Shown one piece after another: positions 31,180-40,223 of a stretch of DNA of 64,000 nt. The position numbers were made by a program, and so were the translations under genes. The notes under the pieces are model-generated. The model did no database searches and was not told where the DNA came from. It worked only from the letters and a program-made list of their open reading frames with translations. Every line of letters starts with the position of its first letter. Positions within the stretch are counted from its first letter, which is position 1. This stretch comes from Streptomyces glomeratus (GTDB taxonomy: Bacteria; Actinomycetota; Actinomycetes; Streptomycetales; Streptomycetaceae): the NCBI RefSeq assembly GCF_021462825.1, contig NZ_JAKEEB010000005.1, forward strand, positions 2,501 through 66,500. The letters run 5' to 3'.

Positions 31180-32124
31180 TCAGCCTATGGCCCGTCCGTA
31201 CGCCCGGAGCGTGCGCAGCGCCTCGATGGTCACCATGGGGCGGCACTCCAGAGCCGTGCCCGGCGCCCACTGGCGCCACCGGACGGGCCAGCCGCCGTCC
31301 TCCTGCTGTTCGCCCGCGAGGTGGTCCAGGGCACGGGCCATCTCCTCGTCGGTGAACCACGCGCGCGCGAGGGAGTTTGGCGTACGCGCGAAGTCGTACG
31401 GGAAGTGGTGTTCGCCCGGCGCGTACCCGGGCGCGACCGGGTACGCCTCCGGGCGGCCGGGGGCCAGGCACGCGAGCCGTTGTTCCCGCACCAGGCGGCC
31501 CAGCCGGTCGGCGACCGCCTCCGCGCGCGGCCGGTCGGGCGCGGAGTCCAGGAACGCCACCGCCGCCTCCACCTCGTAGGGATGCGTGGTCCGCAGGGAC
31601 TCGGTGGCGTGCCAGCAGAAGTCGGTGGCCCGGAACAGCCATGCGTGCCACACCTCGTTGCGGTGCAGCAGGCCCACGACCGGCCCGGTGGCGAGGAGGT
31701 CGCCCGGCGGATCGTCGACGACCGGCACGAAGGGGGCCGCCGGGTAGCCGCGCTGGCTCGGATGGATCGCCGGAAGAGCACCGTCCGGTGTCGACACGGC
31801 GGTCAGATAGCGGCACACACGTTCCACCCGCTGCCCGCCGCAGCGCCCGATCGAGTCCAGGACGCGCAGCGCGTGTGCGGTGTGCAGGGGCTGGCTGACC
31901 GGGCCGCGCAGGTCGGGTTCGAGGGCATGACCGTATCCTTCGTCCTCGTTGCGGTAGGCGGCCAGCGCGGTCTCCACCGGGTCGGCGCCGCCGCCCAGGA
32001 AGTGGTATGCGAAGCGGCGCTGCTCCAGCACGCGCGCGGTGAGCCAGACGAATCGCTCGGCGCGGGAGAGCGGGGTGTGCGCCGGGGGCGCAGCGGGGAG
32101 AGGGGATGCTCCGGATTCGGCCAT
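31180..32124 (-). CDS. Hypothetical protein, alpha/alpha-toroid (prenyltransferase/cyclase-like) fold, 314 aa
   Basis: Function unknown. The sequence is helix-rich with spaced Trp/His and a QW-like motif (QQEDGGWPVRW near 280), and several HALRVLDSI- and EALRTLRAYG-type helices, which suggest a terpene-cyclase/squalene-oxidase-like toroid. The acidic DxDD motif of class II cyclases is not visible, so catalysis should not be assumed. It is convergent with azlD (11 bp) and divergent from the DUF3046 gene. Confidence 0.8.
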   Translation of the reverse strand: MAESGASPLPAAPPAHTPLSRAERFVWLTARVLEQRRFAYHFLGGGADPVETALAAYRNEDEGYGHALEPDLRGPVSQPLHTAHALRVLDSIGRCGGQRVERVCRYLTAVSTPDGALPAIHPSQRGYPAAPFVPVVDDPPGDLLATGPVVGLLHRNEVWHAWLFRATDFCWHATESLRTTHPYEVEAAVAFLDSAPDRPRAEAVADRLGRLVREQRLACLAPGRPEAYPVAPGYAPGEHHFPYDFARTPNSLARAWFTDEEMARALDHLAGEQQEDGGWPVRWRQWAPGTALECRPMVTIEALRTLRAYGRAIG

Positions 32125-32204
32125 GGGTCAGACCGTAGGACGGAAAGCGGTCTCGGCGAGCGGTACCGGGCAGGGCCCACGCTCAGGGGCGTGATACTGG
32201 AGTC

Positions 32205-32399
32205 ATGCGGTTGACGGTCTTCTGGCAGAGGATGGCGGATCACTTCGGTGCGGCGTACGCCGACACCTTCGCGCGCGACCATGTGATGGCGGAGCTGGGC
32301 GGTCGCACGGTGCACCAGGCACTGGACGCCGGCTGGGAGGCCAAGGACGTGTGGCGTGTGGTGTGCGGAGCCATGGACGTCCCGCACGAGAAGCGCTGA
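32205..32399 (+). CDS. DUF3046 small protein, 64 aa
   Basis: MRLTVFWQRMADHFG at the start and DVWRVVCGAMDVP near the end are the DUF3046 hallmarks. This family of unknown function is conserved just upstream of recA in actinobacteria. TGATACT ends 7 nt before ATG 32205, so the mRNA may be leaderless; GGAG in the same bases is close to the start. Confidence 0.88.
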   Translation: MRLTVFWQRMADHFGAAYADTFARDHVMAELGGRTVHQALDAGWEAKDVWRVVCGAMDVPHEKR

Positions 32400-32477
32400 G
32401 GGCACCCGGGAAGCGCTCGGCGCCCGGAGATCCGCAGGCGGTACCCGATTGCCGGTCGCGTCGGGGAGACTTGCCCC

Positions 32478-33692
32478 GTGGCCCCGACAGACGAGACCGC
32501 ACAGGTCGCCCAGCAGGAATCCCCGCTCGGCACGCCCCCGCCCGACCGGCCCCCGGCGGGTGACGGCGCCGTGCCGGGCGCCCGTATGCCGCGCTGGCTG
32601 CCGCGCGCCATGGTGCTGGCGCTCGCCCTCATCGCGGTGTTCCAGCTGGGCAGCTGGGCGTTCCACCAGCTCACCGGTCTGCTGATCAACATCCTCATCG
32701 CGTTCTTCCTGGCGCTGGCCATCGAGCCCGCGGTGAGCTGGATGGCCTCCCACGGCATGCGCCGGGGACTGGCCACCTTCCTGGTCTTCCTCGGTCTGGC
32801 GATCGCCGTGGCCGGATTCGTCACGCTGCTCGGCTCGATGCTCGCGGGCCAGATCATCAAGATGGTCGACGGCTTCCCGGCCTACCTCGACTCCGTCATC
32901 CACTGGATCAACACGACATTCCACACCCAGCTCAGACGCGTGGACGTCCAGGACAGCCTGGTCCACTCCGACTGGCTCAGGAAGTACGTCCAGAACAGCG
33001 CCACCGGTGTGCTGGACGTCTCCGCGCAGGTGCTGGGCGGCCTCTTCCGGCTGCTGACGGTCGGGTTGTTCTCCTTCTACTTCGCCGCCGACGGGCCCAG
33101 ACTGCGGCGTGCGCTGTGCTCGGTGCTGCCGCCCGCCCGCCAGGCCGAGGTGCTGCGGGCCTGGGAGATCGCGGTCGACAAGACGGGCGGCTACCTCTAC
33201 TCGCGCGGGCTGATGGCCCTCATCTCGGGCATAGCGCACTACGTCCTGCTGGAGGCGCTGGGCATCCCGTACGCGCCCGTGCTCGCCGTCTGGGTCGGTC
33301 TGGTCTCTCAGTTCATCCCCACCATCGGCACCTATCTCGCGGGCGCCCTCCCGATGCTGATCGCCTTCACCGTGAACCCCTGGTACGCGGTGTGGGTGCT
33401 GGTCTTCGTCGTGGTCTACCAGCAGTTCGAGAACTACATGCTGCAGCCCAAGCTGACCGCGCGGTCCGTGGACATCCACCCCGCGGTCGCCTTCGGGTCG
33501 GTCATCGCGGGCACCGCCCTGCTCGGCGCGGTCGGCGCGCTGATCGCCATCCCCGCGGTCGCGACGCTCCAGGCGTTCCTGGGGGCGTACGTGAAGCGGT
33601 ACGCCGTCACGGACGACCCGCGTGTCCACGGACACCGGACCCGCGGCTCCGGGAACCTCACGGTGCGCCTGCGGCGGCTCTTCGCCCGCTGA
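32478..33692 (+). CDS. AI-2E family (TqsA/PerM-like) membrane transporter, 404 aa
   Basis: The family pattern of eight membrane helices is visible, with the central amphipathic segment (residues about 140-200) and the conserved LVSQFIPTIGTYLAGALP stretch near 280. Members export solutes or act as Na+/H+ antiporters; the substrate cannot be told. The N-terminal 40 residues are Pro-rich and polar. GTG 32478 follows GGGGAGA. It ends 17 bp from a convergent membrane-protein gene. Confidence 0.85.
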   Translation: MAPTDETAQVAQQESPLGTPPPDRPPAGDGAVPGARMPRWLPRAMVLALALIAVFQLGSWAFHQLTGLLINILIAFFLALAIEPAVSWMASHGMRRGLATFLVFLGLAIAVAGFVTLLGSMLAGQIIKMVDGFPAYLDSVIHWINTTFHTQLRRVDVQDSLVHSDWLRKYVQNSATGVLDVSAQVLGGLFRLLTVGLFSFYFAADGPRLRRALCSVLPPARQAEVLRAWEIAVDKTGGYLYSRGLMALISGIAHYVLLEALGIPYAPVLAVWVGLVSQFIPTIGTYLAGALPMLIAFTVNPWYAVWVLVFVVVYQQFENYMLQPKLTARSVDIHPAVAFGSVIAGTALLGAVGALIAIPAVATLQAFLGAYVKRYAVTDDPRVHGHRTRGSGNLTVRLRRLFAR

Positions 33693-33708
33693 GCGCCACC
33701 GCCCGGGC

Positions 33709-34551
33709 TCACCAGGTGAGCGCCGCCCAGACCCCCGCGCCGAGCACGGCGGCCGTGTAACCGCCGGCCGCCGCGCGCACGATGCGCCGCCTCGCGGCGG
33801 CGCTCCAGGCGGTGCGGGACAGCAGCCAGGCCAGGGCGGGCAGCACCAGCACGGCGTGCAGGGCGACCGCGTGCAGGGGCTTGAGCGGCGCCGTCGAGTG
33901 GTATGCCGCCTCCTGGTGCCCGGTGCGGGACAGCACGACCCCGCGTGCGATCATCACCGCTCCCGACAGCAGGGCCACGATCAGGATCGCGAAACCGGAG
34001 CGCAGTGCGAGCGGCATGCCCGGAGGGCCGTCGGGCCGGTGCCGGAACGCGGCGGCGGCGAATACCGAGAGCACGACGACCAGGACGCCGCCGCCCACCG
34101 CGAGCGTCATCGCGACCCCGCTGTCGAAGGGCGTGGCGGTGTTGAGGTGCGAGGGGACGTGGCGCCACGCCTGGAGGGTGATTCCGGCGACCTCCACGAC
34201 GCAGTCGGCGGCGAAGACGACGAGCAGCACCGTGCGCGGCCGGGCACCGATGCGCAGGTACGACGTCACCCAGGTGACCGAGATCAGCGTCAGCCCGAAC
34301 GAGAGCCCGAACGTGACGGGCTTGCGCCAGGAGACGGGACCGTCCCAGGGGCCGCCGTCGACGGCGAACACCAGCAGATGGGCCAGCCCCCACAGGACGA
34401 GGGCGGTGCCGGTCGCGAGACAGAGGCGTTCGCCGGGGCGGGCGGCGCGCCACACGGTGCTCGCCCGGCCGGCGGGGACGAGGGCGGCGGCGGTGCCGGC
34501 CGGGCGGGCCGGGGCGGTGGCGGCGGGGGTGCGGATTCCGTGTCGGTCCAT
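33709..34551 (-). CDS. Hypothetical polytopic membrane protein, 280 aa
   Basis: About seven hydrophobic segments between residues 42 and 280, preceded by an Ala/Arg-rich cytosolic tail. Conserved-looking polar features are WDGPVSWRKPVTFGLSFG and the HVPSHLNTATPFDSG loop; these resemble small integral membrane proteins found in actinomycetes, without known function. ATG 34551 is the only good start; the ribosome site is weak. Confidence 0.78.
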   Translation of the reverse strand: MDRHGIRTPAATAPARPAGTAAALVPAGRASTVWRAARPGERLCLATGTALVLWGLAHLLVFAVDGGPWDGPVSWRKPVTFGLSFGLTLISVTWVTSYLRIGARPRTVLLVVFAADCVVEVAGITLQAWRHVPSHLNTATPFDSGVAMTLAVGGGVLVVVLSVFAAAAFRHRPDGPPGMPLALRSGFAILIVALLSGAVMIARGVVLSRTGHQEAAYHSTAPLKPLHAVALHAVLVLPALAWLLSRTAWSAAARRRIVRAAAGGYTAAVLGAGVWAALTW

Positions 34552-34696
34552 GGGGACAGCGTCGGGGGGAGGGGCCGCCGGGTCGTCGTACCGACGGAGA
34601 CTCCTGCCCTACGCCCCGGGAAGCAGCGTCCCGCCGCGGCCGGGCACCGGCGTTGTCGGTCCGCGAACGTAGGCTCGGAGATGCCACGCGGTGCGC

Positions 34697-34726
34697 TTGA
34701 CACGAAAATCGAACATCCATTCTTAT
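34697..34726 (+). promoter_or_regulatory. recA promoter 1 with LexA (SOS) box
   Basis: TTGACA, 18-bp spacer, TCTTAT, with the SOS-box variant GAACATCCATTCT (34711-34723) between and over the -10. The same arrangement has been reported for Streptomyces recA (recalled). LexA binding would block initiation. The long leader (about 150 nt) contains a second promoter. Confidence 0.85.
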
Positions 34727-34819
34727 GGAGCCTCCGGCTCGGCTCTCCGCGGGGCTTCGACGCGGTTTTCCTGGAGAAGTGCCCGAGTTATCCACAGGCC
34801 GGACGAGCGTCGGGGCGCA

Positions 34820-34842
34820 TTGTCAGTGGCAGGCGTTAGCGT
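34820..34842 (+). promoter_or_regulatory. recA promoter 2, RecA-NDp (PafBC-type) element
   Basis: TTGTCAGTGGC, 6 bp, TAGCGT: an exact match to the RecA-NDp upstream consensus with correct spacing. It gives LexA-independent induction in mycobacteria through PafBC. Predicted start near 34849, about 37 nt before the recA ATG. Confidence 0.88.
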
Positions 34843-34885
34843 CTTTGACGTGAAGCGATCGACTCAAGCAAACCGGGTGGAACCC

Positions 34886-36013
34886 ATGGCAGGTACCGAC
34901 CGCGAGAAGGCCCTGGACGCCGCGCTCGCACAGATTGAACGGCAATTCGGCAAGGGCGCGGTCATGCGCATGGGCGAGCGGTCCAAGGAGCCCATCGAGG
35001 TCATCCCGACCGGGTCGACCGCGCTCGACGTGGCCCTCGGCGTGGGCGGCCTCCCCCGCGGCCGAGTGGTGGAGATCTACGGACCGGAGTCCTCCGGTAA
35101 GACGACCCTGACCCTGCACGCGGTGGCGAACGCCCAGAAGGCCGGCGGCCAGGTCGCCTTCGTGGACGCCGAGCACGCCCTCGACCCCGAGTACGCGCGC
35201 AAGCTGGGCGTCGACATCGACAACCTGATCCTCTCCCAGCCGGACAACGGCGAACAGGCGCTGGAGATCGTGGACATGCTGGTCCGCTCCGGCGCTCTCG
35301 ACCTCATCGTCATCGACTCCGTCGCCGCGCTCGTCCCGCGCGCGGAGATCGAGGGCGAGATGGGCGACAGCCATGTGGGTCTGCAGGCCCGTCTGATGAG
35401 CCAGGCCCTGCGGAAGATCACCAGCGCACTCAACCAGTCGAAGACCACCGCGATCTTCATCAACCAGCTCCGCGAGAAGATCGGCGTGATGTTCGGCTCC
35501 CCGGAGACCACGACCGGTGGCCGGGCGCTGAAGTTCTACGCCTCGGTGCGTATCGACATCCGCCGCATCGAGACCCTGAAGGACGGCACGGAGGCGGTCG
35601 GCAACCGCACCCGCTGCAAGGTCGTCAAGAACAAGGTGGCTCCGCCCTTCAAGCAGGCCGAGTTCGACATCCTCTACGGACAGGGCATCAGCCGGGAGGG
35701 CGGCCTGATCGACATGGGCGTCGAGCACGGCTTCGTCCGCAAGGCCGGCGCCTGGTACACGTACGAGGGCGACCAGCTCGGCCAGGGCAAGGAGAACGCG
35801 CGCAACTTCCTGAGGGACAACCCCGACCTGGCCAACGAGATCGAGAAGAAGATCAAGGAGAAGCTGGGCGTCGGCGTGCGTCCCGAGGAGCCCGCCACCG
35901 GGCCCGGGGCGGACGCGGCGAGTGGCACGCCCGCGGCCGAGGAGACCGCCAAGGCGGCGTCCACGCCGGCGGCCAAGGCGACCAAGACCAAGGCACCGGC
36001 GGCCAAGAGCTAG
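34886..36013 (+). CDS. recA: RecA recombinase, 375 aa
   Basis: ATP-dependent strand-exchange protein and co-protease of LexA. Walker [10 protein letters not shown] is near residue 69, Walker [11 protein letters not shown] near 140, L2 loop region [22 protein letters not shown] near 193. The C-terminus has the Streptomyces Ala/Lys/Thr-rich tail after residue 330. ATG 34886 has GGTGGA just upstream, and length matches family members. It is followed after 3 nt by recX, so the two form an operon. Confidence 0.98.
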   Translation: MAGTDREKALDAALAQIERQFGKGAVMRMGERSKEPIEVIPTGSTALDVALGVGGLPRGRVVEIYGPESSGKTTLTLHAVANAQKAGGQVAFVDAEHALDPEYARKLGVDIDNLILSQPDNGEQALEIVDMLVRSGALDLIVIDSVAALVPRAEIEGEMGDSHVGLQARLMSQALRKITSALNQSKTTAIFINQLREKIGVMFGSPETTTGGRALKFYASVRIDIRRIETLKDGTEAVGNRTRCKVVKNKVAPPFKQAEFDILYGQGISREGGLIDMGVEHGFVRKAGAWYTYEGDQLGQGKENARNFLRDNPDLANEIEKKIKEKLGVGVRPEEPATGPGADAASGTPAAEETAKAASTPAAKATKTKAPAAKS

Positions 36014-36016
36014 CCC

Positions 36017-36793
36017 GTGACACGACGAACCGACTGGGCCGAGTACACCTTCCCGGTGGCCCCCGAGGGCCGGGGGAGCCGGGGCGACCGGAGATCGGCC
36101 GGGGGCGGCGACGGGGTGTACGACCACATGCGGGGCGATGCGGATGCCCGGGGTGCGGGCGCTCCGCGTGGTGACGGCCGCGCGCACGGGGGGCGCGGAC
36201 GGGAGCGGCGGCGTGGTTCCGGGGAACCGGCCGACGGTCCACAGGACGGAGGGTCCGCTTTCTCGTCGAGGGCCGAGAAGGGGGAGCTCCCGGCGGACCC
36301 GGTGGAGCGGGCGCGGGCGATCTGCCTGCGCCTGCTCACCGGGACACCGCGTACCCGGAAGCAGCTCGCGGACGCCCTGCGCAAGCGGGAGATTCCCGAA
36401 GAGGCGGCGGAGGAGGTGCTGTCGAGGTTCGAGGAGGTCGGGCTCATCGACGACGGTGCCTTCGCGGACGCCTGGGTGGAGTCCCGGCACCACGGCCGGG
36501 GCCTGGCCCGCCGGGCGCTCGCGCGGGAACTGCGTACCAAGGGCGTGGACTCCGCGCTGATCGACGAAGCGGTGGGGCAGCTCGACACCGAACAGGAGGA
36601 GGCCACCGCGCGCGAACTCGTCGCCCGCAAGCTGCGCGCGACGCGGGGCCTCGACCGAGACAAGCGCCTGCGCCGCCTCGCGGGCATGCTCGCCCGCAAG
36701 GGCTACCCCGAGGGGATGGCCCTGAGGGTGGTCCGCCGGGCACTGGAGGACGAGGGGGAGGACACGGAAGGGCTGGACGACGGGGAGTTCTGA
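36017..36793 (+). CDS. recX: RecX regulatory protein, 258 aa
   Basis: A modulator that limits RecA filament activity. The three tandem three-helix repeats lie at about residues 95-245 (ICLRLLTGTPRTRKQLADALRKREIP, LIDDGAFADAWVESRHH, GLDRDKRLRRLAGMLARKGY as spaced signatures). Residues 1-90 are charged and Gly/Arg-rich and look disordered; this extension is usual for streptomycetes. GTG 36017 lies 3 nt after recA. Confidence 0.93.
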   Translation: MTRRTDWAEYTFPVAPEGRGSRGDRRSAGGGDGVYDHMRGDADARGAGAPRGDGRAHGGRGRERRRGSGEPADGPQDGGSAFSSRAEKGELPADPVERARAICLRLLTGTPRTRKQLADALRKREIPEEAAEEVLSRFEEVGLIDDGAFADAWVESRHHGRGLARRALARELRTKGVDSALIDEAVGQLDTEQEEATARELVARKLRATRGLDRDKRLRRLAGMLARKGYPEGMALRVVRRALEDEGEDTEGLDDGEF

Positions 36794-36924
36794 GCCTGCG
36801 GGGCCGCTCGGCGGCACGGAAGCGGGACATGCGGCCCCGGGCGGAGGCGCTCCACAGCCCGGTGGGACGCAAGACGCGGCCCGGTCGGAAGCAATACGCG
36901 GCCCGGTGGGCCGGGCGGGGGACG

Positions 36925-36976
36925 CGAGCCCTGAACACGGTGGACGCGCGGGGGCGCCGATCGCGTTCAGGGCTCG
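36925..36976. terminator. Possible bidirectional terminator between recX and the rhodanese gene
   Basis: CGAGCCCTGAAC and its exact 12-bp complement enclose a 28-nt GC-rich loop that can fold further. It lies between convergent genes, 20 bp from the rhodanese stop. Confidence 0.5.
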
Positions 36977-36996
36977 TCAGGCCCGTCCGGCGCGCC

Positions 36997-37398
36997 CTAC
37001 GGTGTCACCGGCAACTCCGCCGCCTTCCATGCCTGGAAGCCGCCCACCAGGTCCGTGGCGCGGTGCAGGCCCAGTTGGCGCAGGGAGGCCGCGGCGAGGC
37101 TCGACGCGTAGCCTTCGTTGCAGACGACCACCACCCGCAGGTCGTGACTCGTGGCCTCGGGGACACGGTGGCTGCCCTGGGGATCCAGGCGCCACTCCAG
37201 TTCGTTGCGCTCGACGACGAGGGCACCCGGGATCAGCCCGTCCCGGTCGCGCAGGGCCGCGTAGCGGATGTCCACGAGCAGGGCGTCACCGGCGCGTACG
37301 GCCTCGTACGCCTCCCTCGCCTCCACGCGGTCCAGGTCCTCACGGACCCGTTCCAGCAACACGTCGATGCCCAGGGGGCTTTCGGGCAGGGACGTCAT
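36997..37398 (-). CDS. Rhodanese-like sulfurtransferase, 133 aa
   Basis: A single rhodanese domain with catalytic Cys93 in VVVCNEGYASS and the structural stretch LLVDIRYAALRDRDGLIPGA. It would move sulfane sulfur from thiosulfate or persulfides. ATG overlaps the stop of the cysteine dioxygenase gene by ATGA, so the two are translationally coupled. The pair suggests joint handling of cysteine-derived sulfur. Confidence 0.88.
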   Translation of the reverse strand: MTSLPESPLGIDVLLERVREDLDRVEAREAYEAVRAGDALLVDIRYAALRDRDGLIPGALVVERNELEWRLDPQGSHRVPEATSHDLRVVVVCNEGYASSLAAASLRQLGLHRATDLVGGFQAWKAAELPVTP

Positions 37399-37964
37399 TG
37401 CCAGTCCTCCGGGCGCTCGACCTGCTCAAGGCGCAGTATCTGCCCCGTGCGGCTGTAGCGGCGGATCCGCGGCAGGGGTGGGTAGTAGGCGTGGACCGAG
37501 ACCGCGTGCCGGTCGGGGGACTCGTTGAGCACCTCGTGTACATGGTGCTGCCCGAAGGAGCGGCCCCTGCCCGCCGGCAGCCGTCGCTCCCGGTCCACCC
37601 CCTCGGTGAGTTCCAGGGTCTTCCAGCCGTCGGACGGCAGCCGGGCCGCGAGGGAGTTCTCCCTCAGTTCGCCCGATGCGGTGACGAAGGCGCCCACCGA
37701 GTCGGCGTGGTCGTGCCAGCCGGTGCCGGTGCCGGGCGGCCAGCCGATCAGCCACGCCTCGCTGCCGCCGGGGCCCTGAAGCCGCACCCAGGTACGGCCC
37801 TCGGGGTCGAGGGGGAGCGAGGAGATCAGCTTCGCGTCGGCCGCCGTCCGGCTCGCGAAGTCGAGCAGCTCGGTCTGCGTGGGGGCCTGGGCGGCGGCGG
37901 AGCCGGACGAGGAGGGAAGGGGAGGGGCGGGGGGGACCGATGAGACAGAAGGGTGCACGGACAA
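37395..37964 (-). CDS. Cysteine dioxygenase (type I thiol dioxygenase), 189 aa
   Basis: A cupin oxidising L-cysteine to cysteine sulfinate with Fe(II) and O2. The three iron ligands are H84 and H86 (WHDHADSVGAF) and H143 (HHVHEVLN); the Ser-His-Tyr triad is S156-x-H158-x-Y160. As in other bacterial enzymes the cross-linking cysteine is replaced by Gly. TTG 37964 is chosen because AGGA lies 8 nt upstream; GTG 37958 is an alternative. An open frame continues further upstream but without start support. A Cys-rich mini-ORF sits 73 nt upstream and probably controls expression. Confidence 0.88.
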   Translation of the reverse strand: MSVHPSVSSVPPAPPLPSSSGSAAAQAPTQTELLDFASRTAADAKLISSLPLDPEGRTWVRLQGPGGSEAWLIGWPPGTGTGWHDHADSVGAFVTASGELRENSLAARLPSDGWKTLELTEGVDRERRLPAGRGRSFGQHHVHEVLNESPDRHAVSVHAYYPPLPRIRRYSRTGQILRLEQVERPEDWQ

Positions 37965-38037
37965 CGGGACCGTCCTGAGGTTCGCGTGGAGCGCGCGGTG
38001 GTGCCAGACGGCGCGCGCGGGTGAAGGGATGGCGAGA

Positions 38038-38085
38038 TCAGCAGGACGGACGACACACGCAGCCCGCATAGCGGACGAGGTCCAT
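38038..38085 (-). CDS. Cysteine-rich leader peptide upstream of cysteine dioxygenase, 15 aa
   Basis: The minus strand encodes MDLVRYAGCVCRPSC then TGA. A strong ribosome site GGAGGG sits 6 nt before the ATG, at the level of a real gene. Three of the last seven codons are cysteine. It is the only translatable feature between the FAD monooxygenase stop and CDO. The arrangement matches translation-attenuation leaders known as polycysteine ORFs in mycobacteria. Low cysteinyl-tRNA would stall ribosomes on the Cys codons and change folding of the 73-nt spacer; this spacer contains CCGTC, complementary to GACGG in the CDO ribosome-binding region. Translation and control are inferred. Confidence 0.7.
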   Translation of the reverse strand: MDLVRYAGCVCRPSC

Positions 38086-38221
38086 ATGGACCCTCCGCCA
38101 CAGGCGCACACAGGTGTCGGTCACGATTCGGAGTACACCACGGAGGTGCCGACCGGTCAAACTCACCGTCACCATGTGGACACCGCGGTGACTGTGTGTG
38201 CGAGGAGGCGTCCCGTGCCCC

Positions 38222-39817
38222 TCAGCCCGCGTTCACGGCGGCCTGTTCCTTCGCCGGGCCGCCCAGCGTCGCCTCCGCCGCCCGGTACAGGTCCGCCGGC
38301 CGTACCCCGCTCAGCGCGGTCACCAGGTGACCGTCCGGGCGGACCAGAAGGACCGTGTGGGCGGCCGCGCCCGGGTAGCTCTCGGCGACCAGGAGTTCCG
38401 CGGGGTGCGGCAGGGCCGTGACCGCCGCCGCCAGCCGGGGCATGATCCCGGCCGACACCCAGTGCTTGCGCTCCCACACCCCGGTGCCCGGCGCCACCAG
38501 CACCACCAGCAGCGATCCGCGCCCCAGCCGGTCCCGCAGCCGTACGGACGAACCGTCCTCGGCCGTCACCCGCACATCCGCGACCGCCGCCCCGGGCTCG
38601 GTGCCCACTCGTGCCTCCGAGTCGCTCGGCGCGGGCGTGAGCGGCGAGCCGGCGTAGGTGCCCGGCGCACCCAGCGTCCCGCGCCCCAGATGGCCGTCCG
38701 CGAGCAGCGCGTCCTGACCGCGCGCGGACCCGGGAACGTACGACCGCAGGCTTCCTCCGGCGCGCACCAGCGGCAGCGCCTGGTCGGCGGCGCGCAGCCG
38801 GGCCGCGACCACGGCGCGCCGCTCGCTCTGGTAGCTGTCGAGCAGTGTCCCGCGTGGGCCGTGGTGCCAGGCCAGCGCCAGTTTCCAGGCGAGGTTGTCC
38901 GCGTCCCTGAGCCCCTCGTCCAGGCCCTGGGTGCCGAGCGTGCCGAGCAGATGCGCGGCGTCCCCGGCGAGGAAGACCCGGCCGACGCGCCAGCGGCGGG
39001 CGAGCCGGTGGTGGACGGTGTGGACTCCGGTGTCCAGCAGTTCGTACGACGGTGTCGACTCACCGGTCCAGCCGGTCAGCGTCTCCCGGATGCGGGTGAT
39101 CAGCAACTCGGGCGTGACCAGGTCCTTGCCGGGCGGGAGCAGCCAGTCCAGGCGCCAGACGCCGTCCGGGAGCGGGCGTGCGGTGACCTCCCCGGCTGAG
39201 GGGCCCGATGTCCGCCACGGCGGCGTCCGGTGGAGCAACGCCTGGCCGGCCCAGGGCAGTTCCGTCCGCAGCGCCGCGACGGCGTGCCGCTCCACCGCCG
39301 TACGGCCGGGGAAGCGGATGTCCTGGAGCTTGCGCACGGTCGAGCGCGGGCCGTCGCAGCCGACCAGGTAACTGCCGCGCCACCACGTGCTCTTGGGGCC
39401 TCGGGTGTGGGCCGTGATGCCCGAGGACTCCTGTTCGATCGTGTCGAGGCGGCTGTCCACGGCCAGCTCGACCAGCGGCTCTGCCGCGACGGCGGCCCGC
39501 AGGGCGCCGGTCAGGACATGCTGGGCGATGTGCAGAGGGGCGGGCTCGGTGTCGCCGAAGAGGACCTCGCGCATCGTCTGCTTGCGCCTGACCGACCGCC
39601 AGCCGACCCAGTGCAGTCCGCTCTCCCCGAGCGGGGCCCCCGAAAGCCGCTCCATGAGCGCGGCCGTGTCCTCGCGCAGCACAACCGTGCGCGCCGCACG
39701 TGCCGCATCTCCGCCGGGCCCCTCGTCGAGGACGACCGACGGCACATCCTGACGGGCCAGCGCCAGTGCGAGCGTGAGCCCGACAGGCCCCGCTCCGACG
39801 ACGATCACCGGGTCCAC
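38222..39817 (-). CDS. FAD-dependent aromatic monooxygenase (class A, PheA/TfdB type), 531 aa
   Basis: The Rossmann GAGPVG is at residues 8-13, the DG motif VGCDGPRSTVR near 155, the GD motif VFLAGDAAHLLGTLGTQGLDEGLRDADNLAWKL near 280-310. The C-terminal 150 residues resemble the thioredoxin-like domain of phenol hydroxylase-type enzymes. NAD(P)H-linked ring hydroxylation is expected, with unknown substrate; similar enzymes act in rifampicin and polyketide oxidation. GTG 39817 follows a G-rich ribosome site. A stand-alone gene with no nearby pathway. Confidence 0.87.
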   Translation of the reverse strand: MDPVIVVGAGPVGLTLALALARQDVPSVVLDEGPGGDAARAARTVVLREDTAALMERLSGAPLGESGLHWVGWRSVRRKQTMREVLFGDTEPAPLHIAQHVLTGALRAAVAAEPLVELAVDSRLDTIEQESSGITAHTRGPKSTWWRGSYLVGCDGPRSTVRKLQDIRFPGRTAVERHAVAALRTELPWAGQALLHRTPPWRTSGPSAGEVTARPLPDGVWRLDWLLPPGKDLVTPELLITRIRETLTGWTGESTPSYELLDTGVHTVHHRLARRWRVGRVFLAGDAAHLLGTLGTQGLDEGLRDADNLAWKLALAWHHGPRGTLLDSYQSERRAVVAARLRAADQALPLVRAGGSLRSYVPGSARGQDALLADGHLGRGTLGAPGTYAGSPLTPAPSDSEARVGTEPGAAVADVRVTAEDGSSVRLRDRLGRGSLLVVLVAPGTGVWERKHWVSAGIMPRLAAAVTALPHPAELLVAESYPGAAAHTVLLVRPDGHLVTALSGVRPADLYRAAEATLGGPAKEQAAVNAG

Positions 39818-40223
39818 GGCGCGGCGCCCCCTGCCCGCAGCGGTGTTCTGACGGACTGGTACGAACACAGGAGGGGAGCAGGGCGAACGATCACAGAACG
39901 TATGCAACCCACTGCCGAGGCTGCCGTCAAGCGAGGCAGTGGGCCGGGCAGGGAGCCGCCTGCTCACCGATCGCCTTAGGCCATAGATACGGTACTTCCA
40001 ATTCCGGTTCCGTCATGCGCGCGATCGTCATGGGGTGGGCCCGCGCGGTGGTGGCCCGTTGGGACCGGCGAAGCGGGCGGGGCGGGACCCCGCCGGCCGG
40101 CCGCGACGTGGACGCGAGTCGCCGGTCCATCAAGCGCTCGGTGGCGCCGGGTGGTGACGGCCGGCTCCACCCGCCATGCCGCGGGAGGAACCGGCCGTCG
40201 TGCGCTGCGGGCCACGCGGCCTG
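39818..40223. other. Intergenic region between FAD monooxygenase and gluD
   Basis: About 400 bp with no credible gene. It contains the upstream region of the monooxygenase. A small inverted repeat GCGGCC-TGTCAG-GGCCGC (40216-40233) spans the gluD stop and might help terminate the glu operon. Open frames here lack ribosome sites and codon bias. Confidence 0.5.

Noticed and set aside
39975..40012. GGAACC...CGTAT on the minus strand upstream of the FAD monooxygenase, resembling an ECF sigma promoter.
   Set aside because: Spacer of about 14 bp is too short for ECF promoters and it is over 150 bp from the start codon.
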